From CAWGHZ01 sp963822575 (GTDB lineage: Bacteria; Pseudomonadota; Alphaproteobacteria; MPNO01; DASWLB01): 64,000 nt of DNA. The notes beneath the pieces were generated by a model. It made no database searches, was not told the origin of the DNA, and saw nothing but the letters and a program-made list of their open reading frames with translations. The translations under genes were made by a program, and so were the position numbers. Positions 9,460 through 18,343 of the stretch are shown in pieces (the first letter of the stretch is position 1; each line of letters opens with the position of its first letter). The DNA is taken from the NCBI GenBank assembly GCA_963822575.1, contig CAWGHZ010000004.1:558001-622000 (forward strand), in the 5' to 3' direction.

Positions 9460-10611
9460 ATGGCCACCCCCCGCACGACCCCGCCGTTCCGCGCCGACCA
9501 TGTCGGGAGCCTGCTGCGGCCGGCCCGGCTCAAGGCGGCGCGCGAGCGCATCCTGGGGCCGCAGACGCCGGATTCGAGCCTCGCGCCGCACGACTCCGCC
9601 GAGCTCGCCCGCATCGAGGACGACTGCATCGCCGAGGTCGTGGCGGTGCAGGAGCGTGTCGGGCTCCGCGCCGTTACCGACGGCGAGTTCCGCCGGCGGA
9701 GCTGGTGGCTCGAGTTGATTCTCAACTGGGAGGGGTTCGCCGCCACCCGCCAGGGCCAGTCCGACTTCGCATGGCGCGACGACAAGGGCAACCGGCAGGC
9801 TTTCTCGGCGCTCTGGGTGACCGGTCCCATCCGCTGGCGCCCGTCCGCCATCGTCCGCGCCTTCGCCTACCTCAAGTCGGTGGCGCATGCGATGCCCAAG
9901 GTGACGCTGCCCGCGCCGGACGTGGTGCACTGCTTCATGGGCGGCGACCGCGCGATCCGCGAGGGCCATTACCGCGATCCCGAGGCGTTCTGGTCCGACC
10001 TCGTCGCTGCCTACCGGCAGGAGCTCGCCGCGCTGGTCGAGGCCGGCTGCCGCTACATCCAGCTCGACGACACCTCGATCGCCTTCCTGTGCGACCCCTC
10101 GCTGCGCGAGGTGTTCCGCTCGTGGGGCTCGGAACCCGAGCAGGTGCTCGCCGAGTATGCGCGGCGGATCAACGAGACGGTGGCGGGCCTGCCCGACGAC
10201 GTGACGGTGACGTTCCACCAGTGCCGCGGCAACCGCGAGGGGATGTGGGCGGCCGAGGGCGGCTACGATCCGGTCGCCGACGTGCTGTTCAACCAGGTCA
10301 ATGTGGCCGGCTACTTCCTGGAATACGACACGGCGCGCGCGGGCACGTTCGCGCCGCTGCGCTACGTGCCGGCGGGCAAGGTGGTGGCGCTCGGCATCAT
10401 GTCGTCGAAGAACCCGGCGCTCGAATCCGCCGACGCGCTCAAACGCCGCATCGAGGAGGCGTCGAACTTCGCGCCGCTCGACCGCCTCGCCGTCGCGCCG
10501 CAATGCGGCTTCGCCAGCTCGTTCGGCGGCAACCCGATGACCGAGGCGGAGGAGGAGGCGAAGCTCGCCCGCCTGGTCGAGGTCGCGCGCGAGGTCTGGC
10601 CCGACGCCTGA
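9460..10611 (+). CDS. Cobalamin-independent methionine synthase (MetE C-terminal-like) family protein
   Basis: This 383-aa protein matches the MetE catalytic-domain family: FRADHVGSLLRPARL at the start, TDGEFRR, YIQLDDTSIAFL, VTFHQCRGN and LAVAPQCGFAS near the end. In MetE the zinc ligands lie in His/Cys/Glu positions of this domain; FHQCRGN and PQCGF supply the His and Cys pair. It lacks the MetE N-terminal half, so it is a stand-alone homologue that may use a different methyl donor or act in sulfur-compound catabolism. The ATG at 9460 follows GCGAGGC. It is divergent from ctaG. Confidence 0.85.
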   Translation: MATPRTTPPFRADHVGSLLRPARLKAARERILGPQTPDSSLAPHDSAELARIEDDCIAEVVAVQERVGLRAVTDGEFRRRSWWLELILNWEGFAATRQGQSDFAWRDDKGNRQAFSALWVTGPIRWRPSAIVRAFAYLKSVAHAMPKVTLPAPDVVHCFMGGDRAIREGHYRDPEAFWSDLVAAYRQELAALVEAGCRYIQLDDTSIAFLCDPSLREVFRSWGSEPEQVLAEYARRINETVAGLPDDVTVTFHQCRGNREGMWAAEGGYDPVADVLFNQVNVAGYFLEYDTARAGTFAPLRYVPAGKVVALGIMSSKNPALESADALKRRIEEASNFAPLDRLAVAPQCGFASSFGGNPMTEAEEEAKLARLVEVAREVWPDA

Positions 10612-10685
10612 GCGTCGTCGGCTTCACCATCTTTTCACGAACCGGAAGCGAAACTCCGCGTGCAGTCACGACCCCGTGCGGACAC

Positions 10686-11219
10686 ATGAAGCGCTTACTC
10701 AAATATTTCCTGCCGCTGATCCTGCTGGTCGGCGGCTCGACCTTCGGCCTCATCGAGTATCTGCACTCGAAAAATCGCGGCCAGGCGACGGAGGAGGCGG
10801 CGGATGCCATCGGCAGCGCTGCAAGCGCCGTCGCCGATTGGGCCCGCGACAAGACGCCGCGCCAGGTCGACGTCGTCGCCTATTTCGGCGAGGCGCAGGT
10901 GGGTGGCCGAGCCGGCATCTTGGCGGTCCGCGCCACCGTGACGACGGTCGGCGCGCAGCGGCTGAGCGAGCTGTGTGCCGCCATGCCGGCGGTGCGTGAC
11001 GCGATGAACTCGGTGCTGTTCGACCGCGTGAACCGCGCGCTCGACGTGCACCGCGGGCTCGATGACACCACGCTTGCGGCCTACGCGCCGCGTCTCAAGG
11101 ACCGGATCAACAGGGCCATGGGCAGGTCCGTCGTCGCGGCGGTCAAGCTCGACCGTGCGGGTCCCGCCGCCCTCAACGACGCCGGCTGCAAGTCTGGGCG
11201 CGTCGCCCAGCGCCACTGA
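10686..11219 (+). CDS. Membrane-anchored hypothetical protein, faintly FliL-like
   Basis: This 177-aa protein has one N-terminal membrane segment (YFLPLILLVGGSTFGLIEYL), an Ala-rich linker and a small soluble domain. The segment VRDAMNSVLFDRVNRAL with LKDRINRAMGRSVVAAV recalls the FliL periplasmic fold, but there are no flagellar neighbours and the match is weak. The ATG at 10686 lacks a strong ribosome site. The function is unknown. Confidence 0.55.
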   Translation: MKRLLKYFLPLILLVGGSTFGLIEYLHSKNRGQATEEAADAIGSAASAVADWARDKTPRQVDVVAYFGEAQVGGRAGILAVRATVTTVGAQRLSELCAAMPAVRDAMNSVLFDRVNRALDVHRGLDDTTLAAYAPRLKDRINRAMGRSVVAAVKLDRAGPAALNDAGCKSGRVAQRH

Positions 11220-11386
11220 GGCGGTGGGCGTGGCCCTTGCGCCTGCCCGCAAATTGCCGCATCCCTTTCAAACTTCTGCCCGATTTCCGATCCTAGCTGC
11301 GCGCCGCCATTGACCCAGAACGAACAATTCCGATCCCGCCGCGTCCGCCCGGACGCACGTCGGAACCGAAGAGGGGAGAGGTTGCA

Positions 11387-12604
11387 ATGAGCTTCGCTCC
11401 GCGCCGCGCGGCACCGGACGCAATAGCTGCGCGACTTGCCGCGATCGCGCTCGTCCTCGCCGCTGCCTTGGCGCTGACCGGTCGCGCCGGCGCCGCCGAG
11501 GCGCCCGCCTACAAGGGCATCTGGATCTCGACGCCATTCCCCGCCTTCAGCGCGGCGGGCGGCGAGACCCTCACGCTCGACCTTACCGTGCACAATTCCG
11601 GCCTGCCGCCGCAGCGCGTGGGGCTTTCGGTCGCGAACGCCCCGGCCAGCTGGGACACCGCCTTCATCGGCGACGGCAAGCGAGTCTCGTCGGTGTTCGT
11701 TGCGCCCAACGACCAGGCGAGCGTCAAGCTGCGCCTCGAGCCCGCCCAAGGCGCCAAGGCCGCGCCGGGCGCGGCCGCTTACCATTTCGAGGTGATCGCC
11801 AAGGGCGCCGAGGCCGGCTTCAACCTGCCGATCGATATTTCGGTCGGCAACGCGCTGCCGGCGCGCCTCGACCTTACCTCGGAGCTCCCGACGCTGCGCG
11901 GCTCGCCCAACTCGAAGTTCGAGTTCAAGGTGAAGGTCAAGAACGAGGGCGGCAGCGATGCTACGGTCCGGCTCGACGCCGCCACGCCGCCCGGCTTCCA
12001 GGCGAAGTTCACCGAGGAGTACGGCTCTCAGGAGCTGACCAGCTTCCCGCTCAAGTCCGGCGACGAGAAGACCATCTCGGCCAAGATCGACCCGCCGCAG
12101 AGCGTCCAGGCCGGCAGCTATCCGATCGAGGTTCACGCAACCACCGGCAAGACCGAGGCGGCCGTCAAGCTCACCATGGAGGTGACGGGCCAGCCCAAGC
12201 TCACCGTGTCGGGCACAGGGGACCGGCTGTCCACCCAGGCCTATGCCGGCGAAACCACGCCGGTCGACGTGGTCCTGACCAATACCGGCACCGCGCCCGC
12301 GCGCAACATCAAGCTCGCCGCCTCGACGCCGTCGGGCTGGGCGGTGAACTTCGCCCCGGCGGCGATCAACTCGCTCGGGCCGGGCGCGAACCAGACCGTG
12401 AAGGCGGACTTCACCCCGGCCGCCAAGGCCATCGCCGGCGATTACATGGTGACGGTTTCGGCCAATGGCGAAGGCGTATCGTCCTCGTCCGACTTCCGCA
12501 CCACCGTGCGCACCTCCACCATGTGGGGCATCGTCGGCGTCCTGGTCATCGCCGCGGCGCTGATCGTGCTGGTGCTCGCCGTGGTGCGTTACGGCCGGCG
12601 TTAG
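11387..12604 (+). CDS. NEW3 domain-containing exported protein of an ABC exporter set
   Basis: This 405-aa protein has a signal peptide (ending GRAGAAEA) and three or more tandem Ig-like NEW3 repeats. These are recognisable as LTLDLTVHNSGLPPQ, FEFKVKVKNEGGSDA and VDVVLTNTGTAPARN, each followed by a TPPGF/TPSGW-type turn. It ends in one C-terminal membrane helix (IVGVLVIAAALIVLVLAVV) with a short basic tail. This arrangement, directly followed by an ABC ATPase (10 nt) and permease, is a recurrent three-gene exporter module; its substrate is unknown. The ribosome site GGGGAGAGG precedes the ATG. Confidence 0.8.
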   Translation: MSFAPRRAAPDAIAARLAAIALVLAAALALTGRAGAAEAPAYKGIWISTPFPAFSAAGGETLTLDLTVHNSGLPPQRVGLSVANAPASWDTAFIGDGKRVSSVFVAPNDQASVKLRLEPAQGAKAAPGAAAYHFEVIAKGAEAGFNLPIDISVGNALPARLDLTSELPTLRGSPNSKFEFKVKVKNEGGSDATVRLDAATPPGFQAKFTEEYGSQELTSFPLKSGDEKTISAKIDPPQSVQAGSYPIEVHATTGKTEAAVKLTMEVTGQPKLTVSGTGDRLSTQAYAGETTPVDVVLTNTGTAPARNIKLAASTPSGWAVNFAPAAINSLGPGANQTVKADFTPAAKAIAGDYMVTVSANGEGVSSSSDFRTTVRTSTMWGIVGVLVIAAALIVLVLAVVRYGRR

Positions 12605-12614
12605 GAGCCGCCCG

Positions 12615-13553
12615 ATGGGCGAGGCAGTGATCCGCACGCGGGGCCTCGGTAAGCGCTATGGCGGTGTGGTCGCCGTCGAGGGGCTCGACCTCGATATCGA
12701 GGCGGGCACGGTGTTCGGCCTCCTGGGCCCCAACGGCTCGGGCAAGACCACGACCATCCTGATGCTGATGGGGCTGACCGAGATCTCGCAGGGCGAGGTG
12801 CGCGTCGTGGGGTTCGATCCCGCGCGCCAGCCGCTGGAGGTCAAGCGCCTGGTCGGCTACATGCCGGACAGCGTCGGGTTCTACGACAATCTGACGGCGC
12901 GCCAGAATTTGCGCTTCACCGGGCGGCTGGCCGGCATCGGCCGCGATGAGCTGGATAGGCGCATCGAGGCTGCGGTCGCGCGCGTCGGGCTGGCCGACGC
13001 CGTGGATCGTCGGGTCGGCACCTATTCGCGCGGCATGCGCCAGCGCCTCGGCCTCGCCGACGTGCTTCTGAAGGCGCCGCGCGTCGCCATCCTGGACGAG
13101 CCGACCAACGGACTCGACCCCGCTGGCACGCACGAACTGCTGGGCCTGATCCGCACGCTCAAAAGCGAGGGGATGACCATCCTCCTCTCCTCGCACCTGC
13201 TCGACCGGGTGCAGGCGGTATGCGACCGGGTCGGGCTGTTCCATCGCGGCCGCATGGTGCTGGAAGGTACGGTCGCCGACCTCGCGCGCGCCGTGATGGG
13301 CGGGCGCTACCGCATCCGCATCGAGGCGACCTGCGCCGGCCTTGCCGACCGACTGTCGCGCGTGCCCGGTGTCGCGCGCGTCGAGCGCATCGACGAGCGG
13401 AACTGCGCCATCGGCGCCGACACCGACGTGCGCGTCGCGCTGGTCGACGCGGTGACCGGCGCGGGCGGGTCGGTGCTCGGGCTGTCGGTCGAGGAGCCGA
13501 GCCTCGACGCCATCTACACCAGCTATTTCCGCGAGGTGGCGCATGCGGCGTGA
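12615..13553 (+). CDS. ABC exporter ATP-binding protein
   Basis: This 312-aa ATPase has Walker A GPNGSGKTT, a signature region YSRGMRQRLGLADV, Walker B VAILDEPTNGLDP and switch His SSH. The C-terminal extension (about 230-312) is typical of CcmA/NatA/YhaQ-type exporter ATPases. It follows the NEW3 protein gene and overlaps the permease gene by 11 nt, so the three form one operon. It powers the 13543-14493 permease. Confidence 0.92.
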   Translation: MGEAVIRTRGLGKRYGGVVAVEGLDLDIEAGTVFGLLGPNGSGKTTTILMLMGLTEISQGEVRVVGFDPARQPLEVKRLVGYMPDSVGFYDNLTARQNLRFTGRLAGIGRDELDRRIEAAVARVGLADAVDRRVGTYSRGMRQRLGLADVLLKAPRVAILDEPTNGLDPAGTHELLGLIRTLKSEGMTILLSSHLLDRVQAVCDRVGLFHRGRMVLEGTVADLARAVMGGRYRIRIEATCAGLADRLSRVPGVARVERIDERNCAIGADTDVRVALVDAVTGAGGSVLGLSVEEPSLDAIYTSYFREVAHAA

Positions 13554-14493
13554 GGGCTCGCCCTGGACCGGCCTCGCCACCGTGTTCGGCAAGGAGACGG
13601 CCGACCACCTGACCTCGATCCGCATCTGGATTCTCGAGGGGCTGGTGCTGCTCGCCGCCGGCGGCGCTGTCTATGCCGCCATCGGCAAGATCCGCGACAC
13701 GGTGGGCCAGGACCCGTTCCTGTTCCTCAGCCTGTTCACTGTGGCGCGCGACCCGCTGCCCTCGTTCGTGGCGTTCCTCGGCTTCCTCGTGCCGCTGGTC
13801 TCGATCGCGCTCGGGTTCGACGCGATCAACACCGAGCACACGCGCCGCACCATGAGCCGGATCCTGGCCCAGCCGATCTATCGCGACGCGCTGCTGTTCG
13901 GCAAGTTCCTGGCAGGGCTCGCCACCATCGCCATCACCTTCCTCACGCTCTGGCTCCTGGTGATCGGGCTCGGAATCCTCACCTTGGGCCTGCCGCCTTC
14001 GGGCGAGGAGGTGGCGCGCGGCCTTGCCTTCCTCGGCGTCACCATCGCCTATGGGGGCGTCTGGCTGGCGCTCGCCATGCTTTTTTCGACCGTGTTCCGC
14101 CAGCCCGCGACGTCAGCCCTGGCCGCGCTCGCGGTGTGGCTGATCTTCTCGGTGTTCTGGTCGATGCTGGCGCCTCTGGTCGCCGCGGCGATCCACGACC
14201 CGACCCTGAGCCCGGCTTCGGCGCTCGCCAACGCGAACACCGAGCTCGTCGTCGCGCGGCTTTCGCCCAATACCCTGTTCGGCGAGGCGACCCTGGCGCT
14301 GCTCAACCCGGCGACGCGCTCGCTCGGGCCGGTGTTCTTCTCCCAGCTCCAGGGCGCGCTCCTGGGCGCGCCGCTGCCGTTCGGCGAATCCCTGCTGATC
14401 GTCTGGCCGCAGGTGACCGGCCTCGTCGCCGCCGTGATCGTGCTGTTCACCGTGACCTACGCCCTGTTCCAGCGCCAGGAAATCCGGGCGTAG
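13543..14493 (+). CDS. ABC exporter permease (ABC-2 type)
   Basis: This 316-aa integral membrane protein has an ABC-2 arrangement: TM1 around ILEGLVLLAAGG, a long periplasmic part, FVAFLGFLVPLVSIALGFDAI, the INTEHTRRTMSRILAQP cytoplasmic loop, and four more helices. It ends with ALFQRQEIRA. The DAINTE..RRT loop is the usual ATPase-contact region of this family. The overlap with the ATPase gene shows translational coupling. Confidence 0.88.
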   Translation: MRREGSPWTGLATVFGKETADHLTSIRIWILEGLVLLAAGGAVYAAIGKIRDTVGQDPFLFLSLFTVARDPLPSFVAFLGFLVPLVSIALGFDAINTEHTRRTMSRILAQPIYRDALLFGKFLAGLATIAITFLTLWLLVIGLGILTLGLPPSGEEVARGLAFLGVTIAYGGVWLALAMLFSTVFRQPATSALAALAVWLIFSVFWSMLAPLVAAAIHDPTLSPASALANANTELVVARLSPNTLFGEATLALLNPATRSLGPVFFSQLQGALLGAPLPFGESLLIVWPQVTGLVAAVIVLFTVTYALFQRQEIRA

Positions 14494-14525
14494 GCCGCCA
14501 GCCGATTCCCCTTTAGACTGGCGGC

Positions 14526-16403
14526 ATGGCGCGCGTATCGCGAGGCTTGAGCGGCGACGGAAATCAGCCGGTGCAGCCGCAGGACCGCAAGGCCCTGCGG
14601 CTTTTGCTGCCGTTCCTGTGGTCGAAGGCGGCGCCGGGGCTGCGTTGGCGGCTGGTCGCATCGCTCGCCATGCTGGGCGTCGCCGCCGGAGTGAACGCCG
14701 CCGTGCCGATCCTGTTCAGCCGGGCCGTCGACATCCTGACGGGCAAGGAGGCGAAGCTGATCGCGGCACCGGTCGCGCTCCTGATCGGCTACGGCGTCAT
14801 CCAGTGGCTGTCGCGCACGCTGAGCGACCTGCGCTGGGTGTTCTACGGCCCGATCGAGCAGCGACTGCGCCGCTCGCTCGCCATGGCGGTGTTCCGCCAC
14901 GTCCACGACCTGTCGCTCCGCTTCCACCTCGGAAGGCGCACGGGCGAGCTCGGCCGCGTCCTCGACAACGGCATGAACGGGTCGGAGACGCTGCTGTTCA
15001 ACCTCGTGTTCGTGATCCTGCCGCTGTTTGCCGAGATCGTGTTCATCTGCGCGATCCTGCTGGACCGCTACGACGCGGTGTTCGCCGGCATCATCGTGGC
15101 GACGCTCGCGCTTTACGGCGTCGCGCTGGTGATCGGGTCGGAGTGGCTGCGCCGCCATCAGCGCCGCGCGGTCGTCGTCGGCGCCGAGGCGCAGGGCAAG
15201 GCGATCGACTCGCTGCTCAACTACGAGACGGTCAAGTATTTCGGCAACGAGGACCACACCGCCGACCGCTACAACTCCTCGCTCCGCGAGGTCGAGCGGC
15301 TGACGGTGAAGGCGCTGACCTTCCGCTCGATGACCGGCATCCTGCAGATGACCATCATGGCCGTGGGCATGACGCTGCTGCTGATCCTGGCGGCCGACCG
15401 CGTCGCCGCGCACACCATGACGGTCGGCGGGTTCGTGCTGGTCAACACCTACCTGCTGCAGCTCATCCGCCCGATCGAGCGGCTGGGCCAGCTCTATCGC
15501 GGCATCAAGCAGGCGCTCACCTATCTCGAACAGATGCTCGGGCTCTTGGACCAGTCCTCAGACGTGGTCGACGCCCCCGACGCGGTCGAGCTGCCGCCCG
15601 GGCCCGGGCTAGTGCGGTTCGAGGACGTCACGTTCGCCTATGACAGGCGCCGGCCGGTGCTCGCCGGCGTCTCCTTCACGATGCGGCCGGGCGCCGTCAC
15701 GGCCATCGTCGGCCCGTCCGGCGCCGGCAAGTCGACCATCGGACGGCTCGTGTTCCGCTTCTACGACCCTACCACCGGTCGCATCACGGTCGACGGGTGC
15801 GACGCGCGTGCCGCGACCCAGGCGAGCCTGCGGGCCATCATCGCGGTCGTGCCGCAGGATACGGTCCTGTTCAACGAATCGATCGGCTACAACATCGCCT
15901 TCGGCCGGCCGGGCTGCAGCGAGGACGAGATGATCGAGGCGGCGAAGCTCGCCGAGATCCACGAGTTCGTCATGCGCCTGCCCGACAGGTACGACACGCT
16001 GGTGGGTGAGCGTGGCCTCAAGCTTTCGGGCGGCGAGAAGCAGCGCGTCGCCATCGCCCGTGCGGTGCTCAAGCGGCCACGCATCTATTTGTTCGACGAG
16101 GCGACCTCCGCCCTCGATTCGCACACCGAGAAGTCGATCCAGGCCAATCTGCGCCGCGTCTCGGCCGGCGTGACCACGCTCATCATCGCCCACCGCCTGT
16201 CAACGATCGTTCATGCCGACGAGATATTGTTCCTGGAGAACGGGCGGGTCGCCGAGCGCGGCACGCATGAGGCGCTTTTGGCCCGCGGCGGCAAGTACGC
16301 CGCGCTCTGGCGCCGCCAGCTCGAGACCTACGCGATCTCCGAACCGGTCGACGAGGAGGACGATCTCCCCATTGCCATCGGCGGCGTGGGGTCCAATCTT
16401 TAG
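14526..16403 (+). CDS. Atm1/HMT-type ABC transporter (fused membrane and ATPase domains)
   Basis: In this 625-aa half-transporter, six membrane helices (about 35-330) precede an ATPase with GPSGAGKST (Walker A), a Q-loop VVPQDTVLFNESI, LSGGEKQRVAIARA (signature), IYLFDEATSALDS (Walker B) and IAHRLST (switch His). The transmembrane part has ETVKYFGNE and RFHLGRRTGELGRV, blocks characteristic of bacterial Atm1, which exports glutathione-linked sulfur or metal compounds. The gene stands alone between the NEW3 module and ispG, 24 nt ahead of ispG. Confidence 0.9.
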   Translation: MARVSRGLSGDGNQPVQPQDRKALRLLLPFLWSKAAPGLRWRLVASLAMLGVAAGVNAAVPILFSRAVDILTGKEAKLIAAPVALLIGYGVIQWLSRTLSDLRWVFYGPIEQRLRRSLAMAVFRHVHDLSLRFHLGRRTGELGRVLDNGMNGSETLLFNLVFVILPLFAEIVFICAILLDRYDAVFAGIIVATLALYGVALVIGSEWLRRHQRRAVVVGAEAQGKAIDSLLNYETVKYFGNEDHTADRYNSSLREVERLTVKALTFRSMTGILQMTIMAVGMTLLLILAADRVAAHTMTVGGFVLVNTYLLQLIRPIERLGQLYRGIKQALTYLEQMLGLLDQSSDVVDAPDAVELPPGPGLVRFEDVTFAYDRRRPVLAGVSFTMRPGAVTAIVGPSGAGKSTIGRLVFRFYDPTTGRITVDGCDARAATQASLRAIIAVVPQDTVLFNESIGYNIAFGRPGCSEDEMIEAAKLAEIHEFVMRLPDRYDTLVGERGLKLSGGEKQRVAIARAVLKRPRIYLFDEATSALDSHTEKSIQANLRRVSAGVTTLIIAHRLSTIVHADEILFLENGRVAERGTHEALLARGGKYAALWRRQLETYAISEPVDEEDDLPIAIGGVGSNL

Positions 16404-16427
16404 GGCGCGGAAAGCGAGGAGAACGAG

Positions 16428-17663
16428 ATGAGTTCCACCAACGGGCCCGCGCCCCGCCGCAAGAGCGTGCCGGTTCGCGTCGGCGACGTGACGGTGGGCG
16501 GGGACGCGCCGATCGTCGTCCAGTCGATGACCAACACCGACACGGCCGACGCCGACGCCACCGCCGCCCAGGTCGCGGCGCTCGCCCGCGCCGGATCGGA
16601 GCTGGTGCGCATCACGGTGGACCGCGAGGACTCGGCCGCCGCCGTGCCGCACATCCGCGACAAGCTGGCCGCGATGGGCGTCGCGGCGCCGCTGGTGGGC
16701 GATTTCCACTATATCGGCCACCGGCTCTTGACCAAGTATCCCGCCTGCGCCGAGGCGCTGGCGAAGTACCGCATCAATCCCGGTAACGTCGGCCACGGCG
16801 AGAAGCGCGACACCCAGTTCGCCACCATGATCGAGTGCGCGCTGAAATACGACCGGCCGGTGCGCATCGGGGTCAACTGGGGCTCGCTCGACCAGGATCT
16901 GGTCGTGCGGCTGATGGACGAGAACTCGAAATCCGCCCAGCCGCGCGACGCCGCCGAGATCACGCGCGAGGCGCTGGTCACCTCCGCCATCGCAAGCGCC
17001 GAGCGCGCCGAGGCGCTCGGGCTCGGGCGCAACCGGATCATCCTCTCCTGCAAGGTCTCCTCGGTGCAGGATCTGATCGCCGTCTATTCCGACCTCGCCG
17101 AGCGGTCGGACCACGCACTCCACCTCGGGCTGACCGAGGCCGGCATGGGCTCCAAGGGCATCGTCGCCTCGAGCGCCGCACTCGCGGTGCTGCTGCAGCG
17201 CGGCATTGGCGACACGATCCGCATCTCGCTCACGCCCGAGCCGGGTGGCGACCGCACGCGTGAGGTGATCGTCGCGCAGGAGATCCTGCAGACGATGGGG
17301 CTGCGCTCCTTCGTGCCGCTGGTGACGGCTTGCCCGGGCTGCGGGCGCACCACCTCGACCTTGTTCCAGGAGCTTGCCGACCGCATCCAGTCGCACGTCC
17401 GCACCCAGATGCCGATCTGGGCCAAGAAGTACCGCGGCGTCGAGACGATGAACGTGGCGGTGATGGGCTGCGTGGTGAACGGGCCGGGCGAGTCCAAGCA
17501 TGCCGACATCGGCATCTCGCTCCCCGGCAACGGCGAGGCCCCGGCCGCGCCCGTGTTCATCGACGGGCAGAAGACCGTCACCTTGCGCGGCGCCAACATC
17601 GCCGAGGAGTTCACCAAGCTGGTCGACGACTACGTCGACCGCCGCTACGAGAAGCGGGCCTAG
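16428..17663 (+). CDS. ispG: 4-hydroxy-3-methylbut-2-enyl diphosphate synthase (flavodoxin type)
   Basis: This 411-aa IspG/GcpE makes HMBPP in the MEP isoprenoid pathway. The TIM-barrel part contains PIVVQSMTNTDTAD and INPGNVG. The [4Fe-4S] ligands lie in CPGCGRTTS and VMGCVVNGPGE. Length and motifs match the alphaproteobacterial form. Its stop overlaps the convergent hdaA stop by 4 nt, so the two transcripts collide or share a terminator. Confidence 0.97.
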   Translation: MSSTNGPAPRRKSVPVRVGDVTVGGDAPIVVQSMTNTDTADADATAAQVAALARAGSELVRITVDREDSAAAVPHIRDKLAAMGVAAPLVGDFHYIGHRLLTKYPACAEALAKYRINPGNVGHGEKRDTQFATMIECALKYDRPVRIGVNWGSLDQDLVVRLMDENSKSAQPRDAAEITREALVTSAIASAERAEALGLGRNRIILSCKVSSVQDLIAVYSDLAERSDHALHLGLTEAGMGSKGIVASSAALAVLLQRGIGDTIRISLTPEPGGDRTREVIVAQEILQTMGLRSFVPLVTACPGCGRTTSTLFQELADRIQSHVRTQMPIWAKKYRGVETMNVAVMGCVVNGPGESKHADIGISLPGNGEAPAAPVFIDGQKTVTLRGANIAEEFTKLVDDYVDRRYEKRA

Positions 17664-18343
17664 CGAGACCCTTCCTGCCCCTCCCTGAGCACCTCCCGGG
17701 CCAGCGCGATGGTGATGTCGCGCTTTTCGGCGAGCGCCCGGGCATCGAGCGCGGCGATCATGTCGCGCGCGGCCGCGAACGAGCGCTCGATCCGCTTGGC
17801 GAGATAGGCGACGACCTCGGGCGCGACGGCGAGCTGGCGGTCGGCGAACAGCTTGATCATCACCGCGGCCAGTGTGTCGTCGTCGGGGGGCGCGATGCGC
17901 ACCTGCGGCAGCGCGCGGAGGCGCGAGCGCAGGTCGGGCAGCACCGCGTTCCAGCGCGCGGGCGGGGTGCGCGCCGTCATCAGGAGGTGCCCCTTGCGCT
18001 CGGCGAAGGCGTTGAGGAGGTGGAGGAGCGCGACGTCCTCCGCCCCGTCCGCCGCCTCCAGCACGGCGTCGGCGAGCGTGCCCTGGAGCGCGCGGCGCGC
18101 GGCGACCTCCAGCGCGGCGGGGGCGATGGTCTCTGCGCCGGTGCGCGCGGCGAACACCCGTGCCAGATGGGTCTTGCCGCAGCCGGCCGGGCCGGACACG
18201 GCCAGCGCGGAGGCGTTCCAATCCGGCCACGAATCGATCCATGCCACCGCCTCGGCATTGCCCGGCGCGACGAGGAAGTCGGCGCGACCGAGCGCAGGTC
18301 GGTGGCCGAGGTCGAGCGCGAGCTGGCCCGGGCGCTGCGTCAT
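17660..18343 (-). CDS. hdaA: DnaA regulatory inactivator HdaA
   Basis: This 227-aa DnaA-related protein has an N-terminal clamp-binding peptide (QLALDLG) and Walker A SGPAGCGKTHL. A degenerate AAA+ core follows (LLHLLNAFAERKGHLLMTART), then RLRALPQVRI. In Caulobacter and relatives HdaA stimulates ATP hydrolysis on DnaA at the replisome to prevent re-initiation. The start overlaps the upstream exporter stop by ATGA, placing it last in a four-gene minus-strand operon (DUF2066, CDP-alcohol transferase, AI-2E, hdaA). Confidence 0.9.
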   Translation of the reverse strand: MTQRPGQLALDLGHRPALGRADFLVAPGNAEAVAWIDSWPDWNASALAVSGPAGCGKTHLARVFAARTGAETIAPAALEVAARRALQGTLADAVLEAADGAEDVALLHLLNAFAERKGHLLMTARTPPARWNAVLPDLRSRLRALPQVRIAPPDDDTLAAVMIKLFADRQLAVAPEVVAYLAKRIERSFAAARDMIAALDARALAEKRDITIALAREVLREGQEGSR

